Under the pieces are notes generated by a model. That model was not told the DNA's origin, searched no databases, and saw nothing but the letters and a program-made list of their open reading frames with translations. The position numbers were made by a program, and so were the translations under genes. A DNA stretch of 64,000 bases from Halomonas cupida (GTDB lineage: Bacteria; Pseudomonadota; Gammaproteobacteria; Pseudomonadales; Halomonadaceae): positions 248,001 through 312,000 of the forward strand of contig NZ_FRCA01000002.1 of the NCBI RefSeq assembly GCF_900142755.1, written 5' to 3'. Shown here piece after piece: positions 54,595 to 63,226 of this stretch; within the stretch, counting starts at the first letter, position 1; each line of letters begins with the position of its first letter.

Positions 54595-54766
54595 TTAACA
54601 TGGCAATCAAATAGCTCATCCTGATCGATTTGATTGTCGTCCGCACCACACTGGCGCAGATGCGCGGATCTGCTGGTGTGGTGCGGTCTCGCGTCGGTCT
54701 GATGGCCGACGGCGGCACGTCCCTGTGCCGCTATTAACCCAACATGAAAGCATGCCGGGTTAATAA
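54594..54766 (-). repeat. Multi-hairpin dispersed repeat, copy I
   Basis: A full unit ending just before the ynbC-like gene. The long stem is perfect, and the third hairpin carries a wobble-compatible change (GTCGGTC/GGCCGAC). Confidence 0.92.
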
Positions 54767-54788
54767 TTGAACTCAGGAGAAGAGTCGC

Positions 54789-56564
54789 ATGCCGCCACAG
54801 GACAGACCAAAGCACAGACCGCAGCAATCCGGTCACTTCACGACCTTCGATGGCGTCGAGCTGTTCTATCGCCACTGGCCCGCAGTAAGCGATACCCCGC
54901 GCGGGGCCGTGGTGATGTTTCATCGCGGACATGAGCATTCCGAGCGCATGGCGCACCTGGTCGATGAACTGCAACTCGAGGATTTCGCCTTCTTCGCCTG
55001 GGATGCGCGGGGCCATGGCCACTCTCCCGGTGAGCGTGGCTACAGCCCGGGTCTGGATGCCTCGGTACGCGATGTCGATGACTTCATCAAGCATATCGAG
55101 GCCACCCATGGCATCGTCGTCAGCGATATCGCAGTGGTCGCCCAGAGCGTCGGCGCCGTACTGGTATCCACCTGGGTTCATGACTACGCGCCACCGATTC
55201 GCTGCCAGGTGCTCGCCTCGCCCGCCTTCAAGGTCAAGCTTTACGTGCCTCTGGCCATACCGGGATTGAAGCTATTGCAGGCCCTGCGTGGCCACTTCTA
55301 CGTCAACAGCTACGTCAAGGCGAAGCTGCTGACCCACGACCCACAACGAGTGGCCTCCTTCGATAGCGATCCGCTGGTCTCCCGCGCCATATCCGTCAAG
55401 ATCCTTGTTCAGCTGTTCGAGGCCGGCAAGCGTATCGTGGCCGATGCCGGCGCCATCACCACACCGACACAGCTACTGATCTCCGGCAAGGATTGGGTGG
55501 TGCACCACACGCCGCAGCATCGCTTCTACGAGAATCTGTCCAGTCCGATCAAGGAGCGCCATGTGCTGGAGGGCTTCTTCCACGATACTCTGGGCGAAAG
55601 GGATCGAACGCAGGCAACCGATCGTATCCGCGCCTTCATCGAGCGCTGCTTTGCCACTCCACAGCACACTCCTTGCCTGCTGGATGCTGACCAGGTCGGC
55701 TACACCCGCGCCGAAGTCGACCGTCTCGAGACGCCTTTACCCACACTGTCACCGCGTCGCGCATACTGGTCGTTGACCCGTGCAGGACTGCTGTTGGGAA
55801 GCAGGCTCTCCGAGGGCATACGCATCGGCCACCAGACCGGGTTCGACTCCGGCACCACGCTGGATTATGTCTACCGCCATCAACCTCAGGGGCGTGGCAC
55901 TGCCGGTCGCTGGATCGACCGCGCCTACCTCGAGTCGATTGGCTGGCGTGGCATTCGCCAACGCAAGCAGCATATCGAAGCGTTGCTCGAGCAGGCCATG
56001 GCACTGCTGAGCGACCAGGCATTGCCGATCCATGTGCTGGATATTGCCGCGGGACATGGCCGTTATGTCATCGATGCACTGGTGACGACCGAGCAACGCC
56101 CCCAGTCGGTACTGCTGCGCGACTATGACGCCGACAATGTCGCCGCCGGCCTGGCCATGATCAAGTCTGCGGGGCTTGACGACATCGCCCGTTTCGAACA
56201 GGGCGATGCCTTCGACCGGGAGTCACTGGCGATCCTGGCTCCCGGGCCCAGCCTGGCGATTGTCTCCGGTCTCTACGAGCTATTCGCCGACAACAGCGCC
56301 GTACGGCGCTCACTGGCCGGCCTCGGGGATGCCGTCGAGACCGGCGGCTACCTGATATACACCGGCCAGCCCTGGCACCCGCAGCTCGAATTCATCGCCC
56401 GCGCCTTGACCAGCCATCGCGGTGGCCAGGCCTGGGTCATGCGCCGCCGGACCCAGTCTGAACTCGACCAACTGGTGGCCGAGGCCGGGTTCGAGAAGAT
56501 CGACCAGCGCATCGATGAGTGGGGCATCTTCACGGTCAGCCTGGCTCGCAAGGTCGGCTCCTGA
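54789..56564 (+). CDS. ynbC: YnbC-like fused alpha/beta hydrolase and SAM methyltransferase
   Basis: A 591-residue bifunctional protein. Residues 1-290 form an alpha/beta hydrolase of the monoacylglycerol-lipase type: oxyanion region HRGHEHSERM, WDARGHGHSPGERG, and nucleophile Ser120 in VVAQSVGA. Residues about 350-590 form a class I methyltransferase with VLDIAAGHGRYVIDAL (motif I, about 415). E. coli YnbC has the same fusion. It probably acts on a lipid made by the ynbA-type enzyme. The ynbD-like gene follows directly after the stop. Confidence 0.88.
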   Translation: MPPQDRPKHRPQQSGHFTTFDGVELFYRHWPAVSDTPRGAVVMFHRGHEHSERMAHLVDELQLEDFAFFAWDARGHGHSPGERGYSPGLDASVRDVDDFIKHIEATHGIVVSDIAVVAQSVGAVLVSTWVHDYAPPIRCQVLASPAFKVKLYVPLAIPGLKLLQALRGHFYVNSYVKAKLLTHDPQRVASFDSDPLVSRAISVKILVQLFEAGKRIVADAGAITTPTQLLISGKDWVVHHTPQHRFYENLSSPIKERHVLEGFFHDTLGERDRTQATDRIRAFIERCFATPQHTPCLLDADQVGYTRAEVDRLETPLPTLSPRRAYWSLTRAGLLLGSRLSEGIRIGHQTGFDSGTTLDYVYRHQPQGRGTAGRWIDRAYLESIGWRGIRQRKQHIEALLEQAMALLSDQALPIHVLDIAAGHGRYVIDALVTTEQRPQSVLLRDYDADNVAAGLAMIKSAGLDDIARFEQGDAFDRESLAILAPGPSLAIVSGLYELFADNSAVRRSLAGLGDAVETGGYLIYTGQPWHPQLEFIARALTSHRGGQAWVMRRRTQSELDQLVAEAGFEKIDQRIDEWGIFTVSLARKVGS

Positions 56565-57956
56565 ATGGCCGCCATCCCGGCAGAACCGACACCCCGGCCC
56601 TGGCGGCTGGCCCTGGCGTGGCTGGTGGCACTAGGCATCTTCTTCTATGCCTCCTACGGTCTCGCCAACTGGCTGGCCACGCAGCGTGCTCATGTGCCGA
56701 GCGTCGTCTTCGACTGGGAAGCCAACATTCCCTTCGTTGCCTGGTCGATCCTGCCCTACTGGTCGCTCAACCTGTTCTACACAGGCTCGCTGTTTGTCTG
56801 TTCGACACGCCATGAACTCGGCATTCATGTACGGCGGCTACTGACCGTTCAGATCATCGCTGTCACCTTTTTCATCATCACGCCACTGGCGTTCAGCTTT
56901 GGTCAACCGGAGGTCGATGGTCTACCGGGAAGGCTGTTCGGTGCCCTGCGCAGCTTCGATCGCCCCTACAACCAGGCCCCCTCACTGCATATCGCCCTGG
57001 TCGTGATTCTCTGGTCGCTGTACAGCCACCATGTCCAGGGCCTGCTCCGTGGGCTGCTGCACCTCTGGTTCATACTGGTTGGGCTCTCGGTACTCACGAC
57101 CTGGCAGCATCATTTCATCGACGTTCCCACCGGCGCTCTGCTCGGACTGTTCTGCCTGTGGCTATGGCCACTGCACAGCGTCTCGCCCCTGAAATCGCTG
57201 CAACTGAGCCGGGATCGCCGTCGCATCAGGCTGTTCGGCTACTACACTGTAGGCGCGGTGTTACTTGCTGCCATGGCGATGCTTTGCGGCGGTGCCTGGT
57301 TGTGGCTGTGGTATCCGGCGGTATCTCTGGCGCTGGTCGCCGCCAACTATCTGGTAATCGGCATCAACGGCTTCCAGAAGGATCCACAGGGCATCATGAC
57401 ACTGGCCGCCAGGCTTCTATTGCTGCCCTACCTGCTCGGAGCCTGGCTCAATTCGAGGTGGTGGACCCGGGGCCAGACAGAAGCCTGTGAGATTGTTGAC
57501 GGAGTGTGGCTGGGCCGTTTTCCCACCGCACACAGCTTGAACAGCCGCGTCGCTCCGGTGGTAGAACTGTCAGAGAGGGAGTTGACTGTGCTGGACCTGA
57601 CCGCCGAGCTTCCAGCGCCCGGCAACCTGGCCGACACAGGCGTGAGCTGGTTCTGTCAGCCAATGCTGGACCTGGTGGATGCTCCACCGTCAGACCTGGC
57701 CGCCGCGGCGACGCGTCTCGAACTCAAGCACAAACAGGGTCCGGTGCTGGTGGTATGTGCGCTGGGTTACTCGCGCAGTGCCAGCGTAGTCGCTCTCTGG
57801 CTGGTTCAATCGGGGAGGGCCACCAGCATCGATACGGCCATTGCCATGATTGCCGAGAAACGTCCGAGCATTCGTCTCGACGAACGTCATCGGCAACTGA
57901 TCAAGACGGCCCTGCAGAAAGACAACGGGCAGGACGGCAACAGGGAGGCAACATGA
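56565..57956 (+). CDS. ynbD: YnbD-like PAP2 and dual-specificity phosphatase fusion
   Basis: A 463-residue membrane protein beginning right after the ynbC stop (TGAATG). About ten helices include a PAP2 lipid phosphatase core (SLHIALVVILW and TTWQHHFIDVPTGALLG). A cytoplasmic C-terminal domain has the tyrosine-phosphatase-type loop VVCALGYSRSASVV (C-x5-R). This two-phosphatase fusion matches E. coli YnbD. It presumably dephosphorylates intermediates of the lipid made by the cluster. Confidence 0.88.
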   Translation: MAAIPAEPTPRPWRLALAWLVALGIFFYASYGLANWLATQRAHVPSVVFDWEANIPFVAWSILPYWSLNLFYTGSLFVCSTRHELGIHVRRLLTVQIIAVTFFIITPLAFSFGQPEVDGLPGRLFGALRSFDRPYNQAPSLHIALVVILWSLYSHHVQGLLRGLLHLWFILVGLSVLTTWQHHFIDVPTGALLGLFCLWLWPLHSVSPLKSLQLSRDRRRIRLFGYYTVGAVLLAAMAMLCGGAWLWLWYPAVSLALVAANYLVIGINGFQKDPQGIMTLAARLLLLPYLLGAWLNSRWWTRGQTEACEIVDGVWLGRFPTAHSLNSRVAPVVELSERELTVLDLTAELPAPGNLADTGVSWFCQPMLDLVDAPPSDLAAAATRLELKHKQGPVLVVCALGYSRSASVVALWLVQSGRATSIDTAIAMIAEKRPSIRLDERHRQLIKTALQKDNGQDGNREAT

Positions 57957-58369
57957 ACGAGCTGCAACATACCCAGGCCGGGATCGCTGCAGACCTGCTG
58001 GCTCAGGGGCGCCTGGCAGCGTACAGCTCCCTGCTGGCCACTGCCGGTGCGCTGTTTGGCCTGATCATCAGCCACCATACCCCTGGAATCGTCGCCATTG
58101 CCATGGCCGTCGCCGCTCTACTGGGCCTGGTACAACTCTATCTGGCGGCACGAACCGATTTTGATCGGGCACTGTTCGAGCGCCTGGCTCGCGGGCTGCA
58201 CCCGGAAACCATGGACAGCATCCTTGTCGACTTACGCCTGGCCAACAGGCCTGCGGCCAATCGCAGTCTGGTCGAGCGCACCAGAGGCAGTCGACGGCTG
58301 TTGAGGCTCCAATGTGCGGTCACTCTGCTCCAGTACCTGTTGATCATCGGTGGTGTGCTGCTGGCATGA
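57953..58369 (+). CDS. Small membrane protein at the end of the ynb-like operon
   Basis: A 138-residue protein. The ATG at 57953 overlaps the ynbD stop (ATGA) and follows CAGGGAGG. It has an N-terminal helix pair (AYSSLLATAGALFGLII, IVAIAMAVAALLGLVQLYLA), a charged centre, and a C-terminal helix (TLLQYLLIIGGVLLA). No named domain is recognised. Coupling to ynbD suggests a helper role in the same pathway. Confidence 0.75.
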   Translation: MNELQHTQAGIAADLLAQGRLAAYSSLLATAGALFGLIISHHTPGIVAIAMAVAALLGLVQLYLAARTDFDRALFERLARGLHPETMDSILVDLRLANRPAANRSLVERTRGSRRLLRLQCAVTLLQYLLIIGGVLLA

Positions 58370-58498
58370 GGCTGCAACGTTTCGGTCAGATCTTTTCGAC
58401 CTGAATTTTCGACCTGAAACACTGCTCCTTGAGCCACTGCCCCGGCGCTACCGGGAACCACTCATCGACTACCTGGAATCAGATTCCACTGGATATGT

Positions 58499-58765
58499 TC
58501 ATTCATGGACGCGCCCCGGTCGACGTCCGGGCAATGGTATCATCGCCACCATGGATGGCCGGCTATCGACGAGCCGCCATCGCACATCGGCAATATCATT
58601 GGCTTCCACCAGGTCAGTGAAAGAGCGGGTAGAGTCGGCATTGGGCAACTGAAGTCGAGCAGCCAGAGCCTTGCTTGCATCTTCCAGAGTCGGTGGTCGG
58701 GGGAAATGACAGTACCTCATGCTCCGCCGACCGTTTATCGTGAAGCGGATCTCGTAGAGTTTCAT
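58499..58765 (-). CDS. Small hypothetical protein
   Basis: An 88-residue frame starting MKLYEIRFTINGRRSMRYC, with a beta-rich N-terminus and a middle helix (TLEDASKALAARLQLP). A clear ribosome-binding site is lacking. The amino acid mix is credible, but no family is recognised, and it could be non-coding. Confidence 0.4.
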   Translation of the reverse strand: MKLYEIRFTINGRRSMRYCHFPRPPTLEDASKALAARLQLPNADSTRSFTDLVEANDIADVRWRLVDSRPSMVAMIPLPGRRPGRVHE

Positions 58766-58883
58766 TGTTGTGTCCGTCTTGTTCCCTACACGTTCAGCAT
58801 AGACCCGATGAGAACAAGGTGTGTAGTGCGGAATGGCTTGAGTGAGCCCCCATCGACCGAAAAAGTCGCTACAGCGGTGACAA

Positions 58884-59225
58884 TCAAGCCTTTTCTACCC
58901 GAACCGCTGTTCCTGTGGCCACCAGAAACAGCATCGACTTGCCACCGCCGGAAATCTCGCTGTAGTCCAGATCCACGGCGATCACTGCATTGGCCCCCAT
59001 TTCGCCAGCCTCGCGACGTAACTCCTCAAGACAGGAGACCCGCGCGTCACGCAGCGCATTCTGGGACGACTTGTTACGCCCTCCGAAGATATCGCGGATC
59101 CCGGCGAACATGTCCTTGAGGATGTTCATGCCGAACACGCACTCGGCCGAGACGATGTCGAGGTGTTCGACGACACGATAGCCTTCGAGCTGCGACGAGG
59201 TAGTCAGGATGACGGAATCAGACAT
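58884..59225 (-). CDS. ybjQ: YbjQ/UPF0145-family protein
   Basis: A 113-residue cytoplasmic protein of family length: [55 protein letters not shown] and the C-terminal [14 protein letters not shown]. These form the pentameric heavy-metal-binding-like fold. Function is unknown. Confidence 0.92.
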   Translation of the reverse strand: MSDSVILTTSSQLEGYRVVEHLDIVSAECVFGMNILKDMFAGIRDIFGGRNKSSQNALRDARVSCLEELRREAGEMGANAVIAVDLDYSEISGGGKSMLFLVATGTAVRVEKA

Positions 59226-59363
59226 GGTGTAATAACCCCTGAGAGGAAATGTGGAGCTATATCCTTTAGCTCAAGGGGAGAGTTCCGAGCAAGCACTCAA
59301 TAGCCACGGCACGATATTGCTCAAGCCACCAGAAGCCTCCCATCAGAAGGTCTGTGAGGAGCA

Positions 59364-59783
59364 CTACACATCCCAGGGGTTGATGAGTTCGATCCCCAGG
59401 CACTCGAAATCCTTGATGTTGCGAGTCGCCAGTCCAGATGCATATTGACGACAGATCGCAGCAATCTGGGCATCAGCGACACTCACTCCCCGCCCCGAAC
59501 GTTCCCTGGTGGCCACCAATTCGGCATAACAAATAGCTGCCTCTCCATCAAACGGCAGAATGCGGCCAGCGAAGTCCTCACCAAACATGGCAACTGCCAC
59601 AGCGCTCAAGTCACTCTTCCGCTTGCCATCAGGCAAGCGTTCGATCCCGTAGAAAACTTCAGCTACCGTAATTGCAGATACCATCACGGACCAGGCGTCC
59701 TGAGCATCGAGCCACTTGACGACTGATGCTTCCGGTTCAGCCTTCATCAGTTCGGACACCACATTGGTATCAAGCACAATCAT
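59364..59783 (-). CDS. PIN-domain toxin (FitB/VapC type)
   Basis: A 139-residue PIN-domain ribonuclease: MIVLDTNVVSELMK (first Asp), ITVAEVFYGIERLP (Glu), GVSVADAQIAAICRQY (Asp) and LATRNIKDFE (last Asp). These are the usual four acidic residues. It is translationally coupled to the upstream antitoxin (4-bp overlap). VapC/FitB toxins cut tRNA or other RNAs. Confidence 0.93.
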   Translation of the reverse strand: MIVLDTNVVSELMKAEPEASVVKWLDAQDAWSVMVSAITVAEVFYGIERLPDGKRKSDLSAVAVAMFGEDFAGRILPFDGEAAICYAELVATRERSGRGVSVADAQIAAICRQYASGLATRNIKDFECLGIELINPWDV

Positions 59784-60022
59784 GCGTCGAACTCTGCGCC
59801 ACGAGGATCATCCTTGCGCTCGGGTAACTCCAGTTCGACGCCCCCCAACTGAGCAAACCTTTCGTGAATGCGACTGCCCAGCCCTCGCCCTTGTGGCTGA
59901 GCCAAGGCATGACGCAGGATCCTGCGAACCTCTTCCTCCATTGAATGCCCATGACGGGCGGCCTGAAGTCGCAACTGAGTCTTCAACTGATCATCAAGAT
60001 TACGAATCGTGATCGATGCCAT
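59780..60022 (-). CDS. FitA-type ribbon-helix-helix antitoxin
   Basis: An 80-residue protein: MASITIRNLDDQLKTQLRLQ and HGHSMEEEVRRILRHAL form the Arc/FitA ribbon-helix-helix domain. The C-terminal tail, rich in Glu and Asp, should bind the PIN toxin encoded by the overlapping next gene. It is expected to repress its own promoter, which lies in 60023-60120. Confidence 0.92.
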   Translation of the reverse strand: MASITIRNLDDQLKTQLRLQAARHGHSMEEEVRRILRHALAQPQGRGLGSRIHERFAQLGGVELELPERKDDPRGAEFDA

Positions 60023-60427
60023 GGCGTGGCCCTTCTTTCGATTTCAATGAAATCAATGATAGCACAATGCGCTGTCGATAAAGGTACTCTGCCATATGTC
60101 AGTCCCTGGCTTTCTGAAGGGTGAAGGTGGCGGACAGGAGTTCGGTCAGAGCCCGTCTCTGACGGCTGCCGCAATAAACTGTCGTAAAGTCGTCTTGAGG
60201 CATGGCGCATAATGCAAAACCCGGTTAGCATGCGCCCGCCGGAATAGACGCTAGACTACGAGCATCTGCATCGGCACAGTGCTATCGGGACGGTCTCCCA
60301 GGCCCCGGGGACTCATCAAGCAGAATCCAGTGGGCACCGAGATCGCGTGAACAGGCATTCACGACTACCGGGCTGAAACATCCTGACGGGCACTTCCTGC
60401 CCAAGCCAAGACGGGGGGACTCTCTTC
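60023..60427. other. Intergenic region between toxin-antitoxin and polyamine genes
   Basis: About 400 bp between divergent genes. It should hold the promoters of both. No gene, clear hairpin or repeat was found. Confidence 0.4.
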
Positions 60428-61648
60428 ATGTCGAAAGTGATCATCATTGGTGCCGGCGGCGTCGGCGCAGTCGTAGCCCACAAGTGTGCACAGCTGGAAT
60501 CGGTGTTTACCGACATCCTGCTGGCCAGCCGTACCGAGTCCAAGTGCAAGGCCATCGCCGCTCAGTTGCCGCGCCCGGTTCGTACCGCCCAGGTGGATGC
60601 GGACAACGTCGCTGAACTGACCGCACTGCTGGAAGCGGAACGCCCCGAGCTGGTGATCAACGTGGCACTGCCCTACCAGGATCTGAGCATCATGGATGCC
60701 TGCCTGGCCGCTGGCGTGCATTACATGGACACTGCCAACTACGAGCCACTGGATACCGCGAAGTTCGAGTACAGCTGGCAGTGGGCCTATCAGGACAAAT
60801 TCAAGGAAGCCGGCCTCACCGCCCTGCTGGGTAGCGGTTTCGATCCCGGCGCCACCAACATGTTCACCGCTTATCTCGCCAAGCACTACTTCGACGAGAT
60901 CGAGGAGTTGGACATCATCGACGTCAACGGCGGCGACCACGGCTATCCCTTCGCCACCAACTTCAACCCGGAAATCAACATCCGTGAAGTGAGTGCCGAA
61001 TGCCGTCATTGGGAAGATGGCGACTTTGTCACCACTCCTCCGATGTCGAAGATGGCCCGCTTCGAGTGCCCGGAGAACGTCGGCAGCTATAACATCTATC
61101 GCATGTACCACGAGGAGCTGGAGTCGCTGTCAAAGCACTACCCGAGCCTCAAGCGCGCCCAGTTCTGGATGAGCTTCGGTGACAGCTACCTCAAGCACCT
61201 CGAAGTGCTGGAGAATGTTGGCATGACCGGCATCGAGCCGGTGGAGTACAACGGCCAGCAGATCGTGCCGATCCAGTTCCTCGCCAAGCTGCTGCCGGAT
61301 CCGTCCACCCTCGGCCCACGCACCAAGGGCAAGACCTGCATCGGCTGCGTCGTCCGTGGCAAGAAGGACGGTCAGGAAAAGCTGATGTATCTGTACAACA
61401 TCTGCGACCACGAAGACTGCTATGCCGAAGTGAAGTCTCAGGCCATCTCCTACACCACCGGCGTACCGGCGATGATCGGTGCCAAGATGATCCTCGAAGG
61501 TCACTGGAAGCGTCCGGGTGTCTGGAACATGGAGCAGTGCGATCCGGATCCGTTCATGGCCGACATGAACCAGTATGGTCTGCCCTGGAAAGCGGTGGAA
61601 CTGGACCCGTCCTTCCGCCTCGACGTGCAGAAAGGCCAGGACCTGTAG
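60428..61648 (+). CDS. Carboxynorspermidine synthase (saccharopine-dehydrogenase-like)
   Basis: A 406-residue NADPH enzyme. The dinucleotide motif IIIGAGGVGAVVAHKC is at the start, and VINVALPYQDLSIMDACL, GVHYMDTANYE and GSGFDPGATNMF fit carboxynorspermidine dehydrogenases. These condense aspartate semialdehyde with putrescine or diaminopropane. The nspC gene follows 75 bp downstream, so both form an operon for spermidine or norspermidine synthesis. A decarboxylase supplying the diamine is not seen nearby. Confidence 0.92.
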   Translation: MSKVIIIGAGGVGAVVAHKCAQLESVFTDILLASRTESKCKAIAAQLPRPVRTAQVDADNVAELTALLEAERPELVINVALPYQDLSIMDACLAAGVHYMDTANYEPLDTAKFEYSWQWAYQDKFKEAGLTALLGSGFDPGATNMFTAYLAKHYFDEIEELDIIDVNGGDHGYPFATNFNPEINIREVSAECRHWEDGDFVTTPPMSKMARFECPENVGSYNIYRMYHEELESLSKHYPSLKRAQFWMSFGDSYLKHLEVLENVGMTGIEPVEYNGQQIVPIQFLAKLLPDPSTLGPRTKGKTCIGCVVRGKKDGQEKLMYLYNICDHEDCYAEVKSQAISYTTGVPAMIGAKMILEGHWKRPGVWNMEQCDPDPFMADMNQYGLPWKAVELDPSFRLDVQKGQDL

Positions 61649-61723
61649 TCCTCCAGGTTCCGGTCCTTCAAGCTCTAGCCCTTCAAGGCAATAGTCCTTC
61701 AAGGCAACAGTCTGGGAGCATCC

Positions 61724-62914
61724 GTGGAAATCCATCAGTTCAGTGACTTCTCGCGCCTGGATACCAGGCGCGTTCCGTCACCCTGTTTCGTGGTCGACGA
61801 AGTCGCCGTGGAGCACAACCTGCGCATCCTCGCCGAGGTTGCCGAAGCCAGTGGCGCGAAGGTCCTGTCGGCGCTCAAGGCCTTCAGCATGTGGCATTTT
61901 GCGCCCATGGTCTCGCGCTACCTGAGCGGTACCTGCGCCAGTGGCCTGCACGAGGCGCAACTGGGTCGCGAATACTACAGTGGCCAGCACGGAGACGGTG
62001 AAGTTCATGTCTTCGGCGCAGCCTACAGCGATGCTGACCTGGTCGAGATCCTGCGTATTGCCGACCATGTGGTGTTCAACAGTTGCGGCCAGTGGCAGCG
62101 TGCCCAGCCCCTGGTTCGTGCGGCACTGGCCGAGCGTCCCCAGCTGCGCTTCGGCCTGCGCATCAACCCGGAACACTCCGAAGGAGATGTGCCGATCTAC
62201 GACCCCTGTGCACCGGGTTCACGATTGGGAATTCCGTTGTCCCAGCTCGACGAATCGAGCCTGGAGGGCGTTTCCGGCCTGCACTTCCACACCCTGTGCG
62301 AGCAGGACTTTCCCCCTCTGCAACGCACACTACAGGCAGTGGAGGAACGTTTCGGGCATCTGCTGGCACGCATGGATTGGGTCAACTTCGGTGGAGGTCA
62401 CCACATCACTCGCCCTGACTATCAGCGAGACGATCTGGCTGCCTGCATTCGTGAGTTTGCTGCCCGCCACCAGGTACAGGTCTACCTGGAGCCGGGGGAA
62501 GCGGTGGCCATCGGTACTGGTGTACTGGTCAGCACGGTGCTGGACACCAGCTGGAATGCCGTCGACCAGGCGATCCTCGACACCTCGGCGACCTGCCATA
62601 TGCCGGACATTCTGGAAATGCCCTACCGGCCCGGCATCATCGGTGGCGGCGAAACCGGCGAACGCCCATACACCTGGCGTCTCGGCGGGTTGACCTGTCT
62701 GGCGGGCGATGTGATCGGCGACTACAGCTTTGACACTCCCCTGCAGCCCGGTCAGCGCCTGGTATTCCAGGACATGGCGCACTACACCATGGTCAAGACC
62801 ACTACCTTCAATGGCACCCGACTACCGGCCATCGCGGTATGGAACTCCGAAACCGATGAGTTGAAGATCGTCCGCGAATTCGGCTACGAGGATTTCAGGC
62901 AGCGACTGTCCTGA
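61724..62914 (+). CDS. nspC: Carboxynorspermidine decarboxylase
   Basis: A 396-residue PLP enzyme of the alanine-racemase-like fold III group, started at GTG 61724 after a GGGAG site. The PLP lysine lies in VLSALKAFSMW (about residue 51), and GLRINPEHSEGD, WVNFGGGHHITRP, LEPGEAVAIGTG and DTSATCHMPD are NspC marks. It removes CO2 from carboxy(nor)spermidine made by the preceding gene product. Confidence 0.95.
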   Translation: MEIHQFSDFSRLDTRRVPSPCFVVDEVAVEHNLRILAEVAEASGAKVLSALKAFSMWHFAPMVSRYLSGTCASGLHEAQLGREYYSGQHGDGEVHVFGAAYSDADLVEILRIADHVVFNSCGQWQRAQPLVRAALAERPQLRFGLRINPEHSEGDVPIYDPCAPGSRLGIPLSQLDESSLEGVSGLHFHTLCEQDFPPLQRTLQAVEERFGHLLARMDWVNFGGGHHITRPDYQRDDLAACIREFAARHQVQVYLEPGEAVAIGTGVLVSTVLDTSWNAVDQAILDTSATCHMPDILEMPYRPGIIGGGETGERPYTWRLGGLTCLAGDVIGDYSFDTPLQPGQRLVFQDMAHYTMVKTTTFNGTRLPAIAVWNSETDELKIVREFGYEDFRQRLS

Positions 62915-62935
62915 TACCTGTGACAAGCCTACTCT

Positions 62936-62965
62936 CCCCCTTGCCGGTAGTTGCCGGGAAGGGGG
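62936..62965 (+). terminator. Probable terminator after nspC
   Basis: CCCCCTTGCCGG / CCGGGAAGGGGG arms with one mismatch and a short loop are followed by CCTTTCT. They lie 22 bp after the stop. Confidence 0.6.
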
Positions 62966-63141
62966 CCTTTCTCCCGGTTCTCCGCCTCCACGTTACCTGA
63001 ACTTCAGTCCCGTTCCCTGACACCCCGGGCCCGTCCGCTGTCGGCTTCCGCCTTGCCATGGCGCTCGACAGTCCTGCACCTGACATTCAGAGCTGCCGCT
63101 ATCGCCTGCCCACCTTGCGTGATGATGACTTCACAAAGCAC

Positions 63142-63170
63142 ATTGAAGATTGTATAAAATATAAAAACAC
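63142..63170 (+). promoter_or_regulatory. AT-rich promoter/operator candidate before the epimerase gene
   Basis: A sharply AT-rich stretch containing GATTGTATAAAATATAAAA about 60-85 bp before the ATG at 63227. Such TTGTAT-type sites are common targets of GntR regulators of hydroxyproline genes, but the regulator is not visible. Confidence 0.35.
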
Positions 63171-63226
63171 CAAAGCAGCAATGAAATTCCGATCGCCGAC
63201 AACGACAAGATCAACACAGGTGCCCC

